A DNA stretch of 42,477 nt from a bacterium (lineage in GTDB: Bacteria; Zhuqueibacterota; QNDG01; JAGLOF01): positions 1 to 42,477 of the forward strand of contig JAGLOF010000056.1 of the NCBI GenBank assembly GCA_023139105.1. The letters run 5' to 3'. Shown piece after piece: positions 9,500 to 16,431 of this stretch (positions are counted from its first letter, which is position 1; every line of letters begins with the position of its first letter). The translations under genes and the position numbers were made by a program. The notes beneath the pieces were generated by a model. That model worked only from the letters and a program-made list of their open reading frames with translations, did not search any database and was not told where the DNA came from.

Positions 9500-10015
9500 T
9501 TATTTAATTGTCTTCGCCACTTTCATGATTGCTGCATTCCAGTCCAGATTCTCCTCTACAGATGAAGATAGGTTAAGTAAAATTCTTGGTTTGCCACCTG
9601 CAATACCTATCCCCAAAGTAACACCTCTGGCTACCAGATCCGGTTTGTTTGTAGCACTTAGGATATCATTTGATTGAGTATATTCTAGGGCCTCTGTAAG
9701 TTTAGAGGGATCAGTTATAAACAGAATGTTCGGTTTTACAGCCGGCAGTCCATCACCTGATTCCACACTTTTTAAGGTTGCCTTACCAATAGGTTTGCCC
9801 ACACCTTTTCTAAGTTCTGCTGCAACTGCAGCATCTCCCAGCACATAAATTGAAACATCCTGAGCTGAACCGCTTATAGTTTTCTCATATATCGCAACTT
9901 TAACCAATAGAGCAGCCGCAACATTAGCCGGAGCATCAGTTGCCTGAGCATGAAGCTGTAATACCATTATCATAAGCATAAAGGATACGATTAAAAAAGT
10001 TCTTTTCTGTTTCAT
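9500..10015 (-). CDS. YfiR-family (DUF4154-like) periplasmic protein
   Basis: This 171-residue protein has a signal peptide ([12 protein letters not shown] ... LQLHAQA). The mature part has the YfiR-family plan: an early helix [12 protein letters not shown], a [14 protein letters not shown] strand-helix unit, the PNILFITD segment, and the C-terminal [21 protein letters not shown] followed by [11 protein letters not shown]. In Pseudomonas and E. coli YfiR holds the cyclase YfiN inactive from the periplasm. Here the gene directly precedes an MCP with a YfiN-like sensor domain. No cysteine is present, so the disulfide redox control described for Pseudomonas YfiR cannot operate. The ATG at 10015 follows GAGAGG at eight bases; a GTG at 10024 is less likely. 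Confidence 0.8.
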   Translation of the reverse strand: MKQKRTFLIVSFMLMIMVLQLHAQATDAPANVAAALLVKVAIYEKTISGSAQDVSIYVLGDAAVAAELRKGVGKPIGKATLKSVESGDGLPAVKPNILFITDPSKLTEALEYTQSNDILSATNKPDLVARGVTLGIGIAGGKPRILLNLSSSVEENLDWNAAIMKVAKTIK

Positions 10016-10956
10016 AATGAGCACCTCTCTCTATTAAATAACAAATTTTTATTTACAATTATGTTACTTATTTTTAATTCAGCCAACTAAACATTTACAT
10101 TGTCAATAAGGCCACCTTATTCACAGCAATCTATTTACCTAGTAATCTGGTCAAGTGTTCAAATAAACTATCAATGTGTTCATTTTTTTATCACCTCTGC
10201 ATAATACTAATTGCAATATTTAAAGAATATTCTAATAAAAATTCACATTCAAATTAATAGGATTTACTGTTCCAGAGAATCTAAACTACCTAAAATTAAA
10301 TCTCATCACTTAGCTTGATATCTCCTTTTATTCTTCTGACACATACAATATTAGTAACATCCTAAACCATAACCATCTATGTTAAAAATCTAAATATAAA
10401 ACTGGCATTCCAGCTCTAAACTTTTGTTTTTTAAAAATTTAATTCCGCAACACATATAACTAAAAATATAAACAGGAAAAAGGGGGAAGAAAAAAAGATC
10501 AATTAATCGAGACGTTAAATATTTTGCATATATTCAGTTATAACTGTGTGTTTGATCTATTCCAAAGCACATGAATCAATTGTGGAGCAAGGCTGTGATG
10601 GAGTTATGTTTATACAATTACCAGTAGCATTAACATTAAAATACTTTGTTCATTAGTGACTCACTTTCTTTGTTCAAAGATGAAATACATATGTCGCATA
10701 CGCAAACATCATACCATAAGTAATTATAACATCACTCACCACACTCTAATGAATATAATATTCACATAACGTGCTTCTTACAATACCGCTTAAATTGCTT
10801 TATATAAGGAATACTGTAAATTCATAGTTAAATTTCTTGAATCTGATAAACATTTATCCGGATACTCCGTAAATAACAATAGCAGTTGCATCCGCCATTC
10901 AGGATTGTGTACATTTGCACATCTTGAAACCTTTTAACCCTAAACTGTGGAACAGT
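10016..10956. other. 940-bp AT-rich intergenic region between divergent operons
   Basis: I see no protein gene or RNA gene here; reading frames in it are short and lack ribosome sites. It separates the divergent YfiR-MCP and metal-uptake operons and should carry both promoters. Two notable palindromes are CAGTTATAACTG at 10535-10546 and TGAATAT-A-ATATTCA at 10750-10764. Confidence 0.6.
10750..10764 (+). promoter_or_regulatory. Candidate Fur/Zur-family operator (7-1-7 palindrome)
   Basis: TGAATAT-A-ATATTCA is a perfect 7-1-7 inverted repeat, the geometry of Fur, Zur and PerR boxes. It lies about 190 bp upstream of the first gene of the metal-uptake operon. No regulator gene is adjacent, and AT-rich DNA produces such repeats by chance at some rate, so confidence is limited. 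Confidence 0.35.
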
Positions 10957-11274
10957 ATGCGACAACACAACCCCAAAATTGGTATCATGATAGGGCTGAT
11001 TTTGATGGTCAGCGGCTACTTCTTTGTTCTTGTATCTGCAGACCTGCTCCATAATCATGACGCTGAATTCCACTTCCACGACAACTGTCCGGCTTGTCAG
11101 TGGACGCAACATGCCTTTGAGGAAGATACAATCCTCCAGGGTATGCAGGCAGCTCTTGAAGTGCTGAATGTACAAACGCCGGATACCATTTGTGAAGAAA
11201 CAGAAAGTATCATCTCCACACTTTCGCTACCCACCTCTCTGACCTACAGAGGTCCTCCAACTGCCGCTGCCTAA
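10957..11274 (+). CDS. Small His/Cys-rich membrane-anchored protein of the metal operon
   Basis: This 105-residue protein has one N-terminal hydrophobic segment (IGIMIGLILMVSGYFFVLVS), then a cluster of possible metal ligands, DLLHNHDAEFHFHDNCPACQW. The C-terminal half is acidic and ends TYRGPPTAAA. The His-x-His and CPAC groups outside the membrane suggest transient zinc or other metal binding, possibly as a periplasmic metallochaperone. This is inference from composition and from its place ahead of the metal transporter genes. The ATG at 10957 is preferred over a TTG at 10915, although its ribosome site (GGA) is weak. No family is confidently recognised; a DUF2946-like relationship is possible. 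Confidence 0.65.
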   Translation: MRQHNPKIGIMIGLILMVSGYFFVLVSADLLHNHDAEFHFHDNCPACQWTQHAFEEDTILQGMQAALEVLNVQTPDTICEETESIISTLSLPTSLTYRGPPTAAA

Positions 11275-11417
11275 GGGCATTACAACTTCCAAATCTAAAA
11301 AAAATTGCTACGATGATACACTCAGCATAATGCTGTAGTATATCACTGTATGTATTATACCTGTTGGGATTAACACTATTCCCCTACAGTTATAATTAAT
11401 ATCTATGGAGGAACTAC

Positions 11418-12671
11418 ATGCTACGTAAAACAATACTCGTTCTCTGTTTAAGCCTTGGTACTATGTTAATTGCTCAGGAACAGACTGACAAACAAGAGAA
11501 AAATCAGGAATTACAAGCTCTTCTTAAGCGTATCGAAGCCTTAGAACAAAAACAAAAAAAATCTGACCAGAAAGATCTGCTGGCTGCATTAAAGGCAAAA
11601 GCACAGATGCTGTCACAAAAAAAACGTAAAAAAGATGACTCTGAGACTCGTAAATTTCACAGTGGTTTGAGACAGCAGTCATCAATGAATCCAAATATCA
11701 GCCTTGGCGGTGATTTCTATACGGCCTACGGCACATCCGATTCAAAATATAACCGTTTGCAGGGTGACCGCAGCTGGGGCACAGGACGTTTCTTCTTAAG
11801 AGAGATGGAACTCTCATTGCAAGCACCATTAGATCCTTTCACACGGGGTAAAGTATTCCTCGCATTTGGCCAGGAAGGTGTGGTACTGGAGGAAGGCTAT
11901 ATGGAATGGCTGAATCTGCCACTGGGAATGAACCTGAAAGTGGGAGAGTTCAAGACGCAATTCGGCCAACTTAACCGCTATCATGATCACGCCATGCCTC
12001 AGTTTGACAGACCGTATGTCTTGAATGCCTTCTTTGGAACAGGCTCGCTAAAAGGATTTGGCGTAGCAGCCAATTTCCTGTTGCCGTCCATGACAGCCCA
12101 TGTAAATGAGTTGGACCTTGAAGTTGTCAGCGGCGGAACTGGCATGACTTTTACCAATGAGAGTAAACATGACTTGATCTTTGTAGGACACTATAAAAAC
12201 TATTATGACTTGAACCGCAGTACATACCTTGAACTGGGTTTCAGCGGCACTACAGGATATACAGATGCCGATGCCTCCATGTGCGCCACTTTAGGTGCGA
12301 TTGATCTGACAATAAAATGGGCTCCTCCTGGCCGGGCTAAATATCGCGGCCTTGAATGGCGTACAGAACTCATATACGGACAACGTGAACTGCCCGGTGA
12401 GACTGTTAAATCCTGGGGTGGCTACTCATATCTACAATACCGCACTGGCCCAAAACACCTTATCGGCGTACGTGCAGACTATACTCAGTTCCCTGAAAAT
12501 AATATCTTTGAAGAAAAAGGCTTCTCAATATTGATGGATTACTGGCAGACCGAATTTGTATTTCTCCGCTTTCAATACAGTATGATAAATAGAAACTTTG
12601 ATGAGAATGACCATCGCTTCATAGTGCAGACCTGCTGGGCAATGGGTCCGCACAAACATGAAACCTACTAG
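11418..12671 (+). CDS. Predicted outer-membrane beta-barrel (porin-like) of the metal-uptake operon
   Basis: This 417-residue protein has a signal peptide (residues 1-20, ending MLIAQ) and a short lysine-rich coiled coil at about 22-80 (LQALLKRIEALEQKQKK). A long run of alternating barrel strands follows (NISLGGDFYTAYG; FFLREMELSLQAPLDP; MNLKVGEFKTQFGQLN; VFLRFQYSMINRN). The C-terminus, GPHKHETY, contains a His-x-His. The plan resembles coiled-coil-tethered porins, and its position before a metal binding protein suggests it admits the metal across the outer membrane. GGAGGAACTAC precedes the ATG. The 143-bp gap upstream holds a CAGCAT-A-ATGCTG dyad at 11323-11335 that could be a hairpin or operator. 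The binding-protein gene begins 10 bp after the stop, so they are cotranscribed. Confidence 0.75.
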   Translation: MLRKTILVLCLSLGTMLIAQEQTDKQEKNQELQALLKRIEALEQKQKKSDQKDLLAALKAKAQMLSQKKRKKDDSETRKFHSGLRQQSSMNPNISLGGDFYTAYGTSDSKYNRLQGDRSWGTGRFFLREMELSLQAPLDPFTRGKVFLAFGQEGVVLEEGYMEWLNLPLGMNLKVGEFKTQFGQLNRYHDHAMPQFDRPYVLNAFFGTGSLKGFGVAANFLLPSMTAHVNELDLEVVSGGTGMTFTNESKHDLIFVGHYKNYYDLNRSTYLELGFSGTTGYTDADASMCATLGAIDLTIKWAPPGRAKYRGLEWRTELIYGQRELPGETVKSWGGYSYLQYRTGPKHLIGVRADYTQFPENNIFEEKGFSILMDYWQTEFVFLRFQYSMINRNFDENDHRFIVQTCWAMGPHKHETY

Positions 12672-12681
12672 GAGTAACATA

Positions 12682-13713
12682 ATGAAAAATATTCTGATAA
12701 AAATTACAGTAGCTGCTGCCCTCATGATCAGCAGTATGGCTCTTGCAACTGACAAGATCAAGATAGTCACTACATTCTCTGACTTTGCATCAATTGCACG
12801 TCATATCGCCGGTGATCTTGCAGATGTAGAGTATCTGTCTCATGGCGACCAGGATCCCCATTTTGTCTCACCCAAACCCAGTCTGGCTATGAAAGTCAAG
12901 AAGGCTGACCTTTTAATCTCAACCGGTTGCGACCTTGAGATGTGGCTTGCAACTTTGCAGGATAAGGCCAGAAATAAAAAAGTAATGGATGGTGCCCCCG
13001 GATTTATTACAGCATCACCCGGTATCGAAATACTTCAGAAACCTGAAAATGCAGTCAGCCGCTCAGAAGGTGACGTACACGTGCTGGGCAATCCCCATTT
13101 TCACACCAGTGCCCTCAACTGGATAAAGATTTCCGAAAATATTTTGATTGGCCTTAAGCGGGTTGACCCCAAGAATGCCCAAATATATGAGACAAATCAA
13201 AAGGCATTTGCCAACAAAGTGGACAGATTGTTTTTTGGAGATGCCCTGGTAGATCTCTTTGGTGCTGAGCAGCTGGAAAGCCTGTTCAGAGCCGGAACAC
13301 TCTTTGAATTCCTGGATAGTGACTATGAAAACGGCAAACTAATCGACATGCTGGGCGGTTGGTTAAAAAAGGCCATGCCCTTCCGTGGCAAAGAGATTAT
13401 AGCATATCATAAAAACTGGGCCTACTTCCTTAAAGATTATGATCTCAAAATACTGGGATATATTGAATCCAAACCCGGCATACCACCTACACCAAAACAT
13501 GTAGAACACACAATTCAATTGATTAAAGACCGTAATGTGGATCTTATGCTTGTAGCCAGTTACTTTGAAAAACGCAAACCATCAACAATTGCCCAGAAGA
13601 CCGGTATCAAGGCACTGTTCCTGCCCCTGTCAGTAGGTGCGGTTAAAGAAGCAGATGATGTTTTTACACTCATGGACTACTGGATTGATCAGATCAATGC
13701 TGCTATTCAATAG
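12682..13713 (+). CDS. Metal ABC transporter substrate-binding protein (ZnuA/TroA family)
   Basis: This 343-residue periplasmic cluster A-I binding protein has a signal peptide (about 1-22, ending MALA). Mature motifs are VTTFSDFASIARHIAGD, then the metal-site histidines: H60 in GDQDPHF, H139 in GNPHFH, and H243 in IIAYHKNW. The region that usually carries the acidic fourth ligand is atypical (LPLSVGAVKEADDVFTL), so the exact fourth ligand is uncertain. There is no His-rich loop of the ZnuA type. Zinc or manganese is the likely substrate. The ATG at 12682 follows AGGAGTAACATA and starts 10 bp after the porin stop; an upstream ATG at 12658 overlaps that gene and is less likely. Confidence 0.9.
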   Translation: MKNILIKITVAAALMISSMALATDKIKIVTTFSDFASIARHIAGDLADVEYLSHGDQDPHFVSPKPSLAMKVKKADLLISTGCDLEMWLATLQDKARNKKVMDGAPGFITASPGIEILQKPENAVSRSEGDVHVLGNPHFHTSALNWIKISENILIGLKRVDPKNAQIYETNQKAFANKVDRLFFGDALVDLFGAEQLESLFRAGTLFEFLDSDYENGKLIDMLGGWLKKAMPFRGKEIIAYHKNWAYFLKDYDLKILGYIESKPGIPPTPKHVEHTIQLIKDRNVDLMLVASYFEKRKPSTIAQKTGIKALFLPLSVGAVKEADDVFTLMDYWIDQINAAIQ

Positions 13714-13722
13714 GGAGCCGTA

Positions 13723-14544
13723 ATGATAGATCTTTTAAAATTTATGTCCATCCAGATTGTGCTGCTGATAGTAGTTACCTCAGTACACACATATCTGGGT
13801 CTTCATGTCATTCGGCGGGGAATAGTTTTCTCTGACCTGGCTTTGGATCAACTGGCAGCCTTTGGGATGATTGTAGGCCTTGGTTTGGGCATTCAGGCCA
13901 GTTCGCCATTGGGTTATGCAATTTCTTTTATTGCAGTTCTCATAGGTTCATTCCTCCTGGCCTATGTTAAGCCCAGGAACCCTAATATTCCCCACGAGGC
14001 CGTTATTGGAATCATCTACTGTCTGGCACTGGTTGCATCTGTCATGGTAGCTGATAAATTCTCAGGAGGCGCAGCATATGTTACTCAGACACTGGCAGGA
14101 ACCATGCTCTGGGTTAATTGGACCTTGGTTGGCATTACTACAGTAGCATACGCCCTGCTTTCACTGTTTCACTATAAATACCGTCGAAAATTCATGGATA
14201 TGACAGAAAAAGGTCCAGGTGCTGTAAAAAATGAAAACCGCTGGGATCTCTATTTCTTCATCTCACTGGGAGTAGTTACAGTTCTGATTGTTCCTATTGC
14301 CGGTGTTCTTCTAGCCTATGCTTTTCTAATGATTCCTGCGGCAATTGCAACACTGTTTACCAAAAACTGGGGCAAGGCTCTTAAACTTGGATGGGCCGTT
14401 GGCATTGGAGCATCCATGTCAGGATTGTGTGCCTCTTATTTCTTAAATTTACCCTATGGTCCCACATTGGTGCTGGCCCTGGGGCTGGCCTTCATGCTGG
14501 CCCTGGTGATCCGGATGATAAAAACCAGCCCGGCAGGCAATTAA
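13723..14544 (+). CDS. Metal ABC transporter permease (ABC-3 family)
   Basis: This 273-residue polytopic inner-membrane protein of the ZnuB/TroC family has about eight helices. Characteristic segments are GLHVIRRGIVFSDLALDQLAAFG, the cytoplasmic HEAVIGIIYCLALVAS, and PIAGVLLAYAFLMIPAAIATLF near the C-terminal coupling region. It follows the binding-protein gene by 9 bp and precedes a second, clearly related permease by 7 bp, so the transporter probably uses a heterodimeric permease. No ATPase gene is present in the operon. Confidence 0.93.
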   Translation: MIDLLKFMSIQIVLLIVVTSVHTYLGLHVIRRGIVFSDLALDQLAAFGMIVGLGLGIQASSPLGYAISFIAVLIGSFLLAYVKPRNPNIPHEAVIGIIYCLALVASVMVADKFSGGAAYVTQTLAGTMLWVNWTLVGITTVAYALLSLFHYKYRRKFMDMTEKGPGAVKNENRWDLYFFISLGVVTVLIVPIAGVLLAYAFLMIPAAIATLFTKNWGKALKLGWAVGIGASMSGLCASYFLNLPYGPTLVLALGLAFMLALVIRMIKTSPAGN

Positions 14545-14551
14545 GGAGGCC

Positions 14552-15373
14552 ATGATGGAAACACTATTATTTTTATTACCTCCCTTTGTAGCCAGTATTT
14601 CAATTCTTGCTATTCTGGTCTATCTGGGCATTCATGTTCTGGAGCGTGAGATCATCTTCATCGATATCGCCCTGGCTCAGATTGCGGCAGTAGGATCAAC
14701 AACTGCAGCAGTTTTTCTGCATCTACACGACCACGGCCCTGTTTCAATGCTGATAGCATTTGGATTTACACTGGTGGCTGCCGGATTCTTCTCAGCTGTT
14801 GATCGCCGTATAACGCAGATCACTCATGAAGCCGTTATCGGTGTGGCTTATGCAATTGCCGCAGCAGGTGCACTCTTCATAATGGGCATGCACAGCGGCG
14901 GCCATGTACATCTGGAAAACATGCTAACAGGTTCAATTCTCTGGGCACAGTGGCCGGATATCTTCTTCTGCCTGGCCATATTTGTAGCCGTTGGTGTTTT
15001 TCACTGGAAGTATCGGAAAAAATTTATTACGCTCTCTGAAAATTATCACGACAAAAAACTGGAAGGCCGGCCATCAGCGTGGTGGGATTTCTTTTTCTAT
15101 GCCACAATGGGACTTGTCATCACCATCTCCGTTAAGATTGCAGGCGTACTTGTCATCTTTGCCTTCCTTATCATTCCAGCCACAATCTCAGCCATGCTGG
15201 CCTCAACATGGAAGAAGAGACTTCTCTATGGATGGGGCATTGGCATAGTTGCTATTATCCTGGGACTATGGTTCAGTTTCACATTTGACTTTACCTGCGG
15301 CACATCCATTGTTGCATTTTTGGGACTGGCTCTCATTACCATATCGATTCTCAAAAGGGTAAAGCGAGCGTAA
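14552..15373 (+). CDS. Second metal ABC transporter permease (ABC-3 family)
   Basis: This 273-residue paralogue of the preceding gene shares the same landmarks: GIHVLEREIIFIDIALAQIAAVG, HEAVIGVAYAIAAAGALF, KIAGVLVIFAFLIIPATISA. It has histidines in a lumenal loop (HLHDHGP) and near GMHSGGHVHLENM that could line a metal path. AAGGAGG precedes two adjacent ATGs at 14552 and 14555; either could be used. It is the last gene of the operon, and a terminator lies 22 bp after its stop, so no ATPase can follow in the same transcript. Confidence 0.93.
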   Translation: MMETLLFLLPPFVASISILAILVYLGIHVLEREIIFIDIALAQIAAVGSTTAAVFLHLHDHGPVSMLIAFGFTLVAAGFFSAVDRRITQITHEAVIGVAYAIAAAGALFIMGMHSGGHVHLENMLTGSILWAQWPDIFFCLAIFVAVGVFHWKYRKKFITLSENYHDKKLEGRPSAWWDFFFYATMGLVITISVKIAGVLVIFAFLIIPATISAMLASTWKKRLLYGWGIGIVAIILGLWFSFTFDFTCGTSIVAFLGLALITISILKRVKRA

Positions 15374-15395
15374 AACAGATTGCAAATCTATCAAT

Positions 15396-15427
15396 AAAAA
15401 GGCGTCCCAACTGGGGTGCCTTTTTAT
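15396..15427 (+). terminator. Intrinsic terminator of the metal-uptake operon
   Basis: AAAAAGGCGTCCC and GGGGTGCCTTTTT form a stem closed by a four-base loop (AACT), with the T tail on the plus strand. It lies 22 bp after the last permease stop. Confidence 0.85.
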
Positions 15428-15445
15428 TGCGAAAAGCCGATAGCT

Positions 15446-15498
15446 GAAATCAACACCGGGTGTTGCAGCAATTTTTTGCAACACCCGGTGTTGATTTC
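15446..15498. repeat. 21-bp perfect inverted repeat with nested palindromes
   Basis: Arms at 15446-15466 and 15478-15498 are exact reverse complements, separated by an 11-bp T-rich loop. Each arm contains CAACACC-G-GGTGTTG or its complement, itself a palindrome, so the region can fold as one long hairpin or two small ones. It lies between convergent genes and is far longer than a normal terminator. It has no run of Ts on either side. Confidence 0.9.
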
Positions 15499-15547
15499 CT
15501 GTGCGCCCTTTTTTCAGTCGAATAAATGGCGGCGTCGATTACAATTC

Positions 15548-16018
15548 CTATACAAACTTCCCGGCCCACTCCGCCGCCCTCTCCAGTTCTCCTTCTCTCA
15601 ATGGACCTTCTGACTCTTTAACGATAAAACCCTCAGGCGGAGAAACCAACGTTCCGCCTTTCTTGTGAAGTTTATTTGCAATAGGCTTAGCCGCGTAACC
15701 GAACAGTCTCATCATGAACGACAGGAATCCATTGTTCACATCCTCAGGGGCGATGCGCGTATCAAAAGCCGCCACGCGCCTTCCTTCCAATGACGACTTG
15801 GGAATTTTCGATATAAACTGTTTGATTCCCGGAGAAGGGCTGAACGCCCGCGTGGGAGAACCGACGATGAGCAAATCGAAGTCTTTCAACTGCGAGGGCT
15901 GCACATCGGCCACGCGTTGCAACTCAACCTGATCTTTCTGACCGAGGGCCTCTCCCATGGCCCGGGCCACTTTTTCCGTGTTTCCGAAAAAGGAATCGAA
16001 GACAATAAATATTTTCAC
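15548..16018 (-). CDS. Flavodoxin-like FMN protein
   Basis: This 156-residue flavodoxin-fold protein has the phosphate-binding loop (IFIVFDSFFGNTEKVARAMGEAL), the 60s-type loop (LLIVGSPTRAFSPSPGIKQFI) and the third segment RVAAFDTRIAPED. It should bind FMN and act in one-electron transfer or as a quinone-type oxidoreductase partner. A GTG start at 16018 is chosen because GGAGG precedes it at seven bases; the frame to 16063 reaches back through the ribosome site. It is a single-gene unit convergent with the metal operon. Its base composition is visibly richer in G and C than most of its neighbours. Confidence 0.88.
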   Translation of the reverse strand: MKIFIVFDSFFGNTEKVARAMGEALGQKDQVELQRVADVQPSQLKDFDLLIVGSPTRAFSPSPGIKQFISKIPKSSLEGRRVAAFDTRIAPEDVNNGFLSFMMRLFGYAAKPIANKLHKKGGTLVSPPEGFIVKESEGPLREGELERAAEWAGKFV

Positions 16019-16339
16019 TGCCGAGCCTCCATGAATAATGTGACAGCGCCGATTGCATATCATCGGGCATAGATTAATATATGCACACGCTTACCAATTT
16101 TGCAAGCTCACACTCTCTAATTACTACTTCTGCGATAAAATACCTTACATAAATGTTGAGATTTCATGGTGCTACAGTGTCATCTCTTTTATTGCCGGAT
16201 TAATATTAACTTTTTAGACAAATCATCCCGCCAATTAGTTGGCAGGTTTCATAAAGTTGCAACAATTTCTATTAACTTTATATACAAATCAATTTAAAAA
16301 AGGTTACACCAGTCATTGCAAAATAATATCAGGGCAAAA
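16019..16339. other. Intergenic region upstream of the flavodoxin gene
   Basis: AT-rich sequence with no gene that I can support. The flavodoxin promoter is expected near its right side on the minus strand. Confidence 0.5.
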
Positions 16340-16382
16340 AAAAAGGAGCTACCCAACTTTTACTCATTGGACAGCCCCTTTG
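16340..16382 (-). terminator. Strong intrinsic terminator after the seven-repeat secreted protein gene
   Basis: Read on the minus strand, AAGGGGCTGTCCAA and TTGGGTAGCTCCTT pair along 14 positions if G-U pairs are allowed, followed by a run of nine Ts. It lies about 50 bp after the stop at 16432. The sequence is nearly the same as the terminator at 2745-2784. Confidence 0.88.
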
Positions 16383-16431
16383 TTATCAAGGATATGGCGA
16401 TTGCCTATTCCTTTATTTTAGTAATCCCTAT

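Noticed and set aside
10828-11175. A 115-codon minus-strand frame over the His-rich gene
   Set aside because: It is the antisense shadow of the small metal-operon gene.
15548-16018. Flavodoxin gene as horizontally acquired DNA
   Set aside because: Its composition is G+C-richer than its neighbours, but a 470-bp gene is too short to judge without codon statistics, and no mobile element flanks it.
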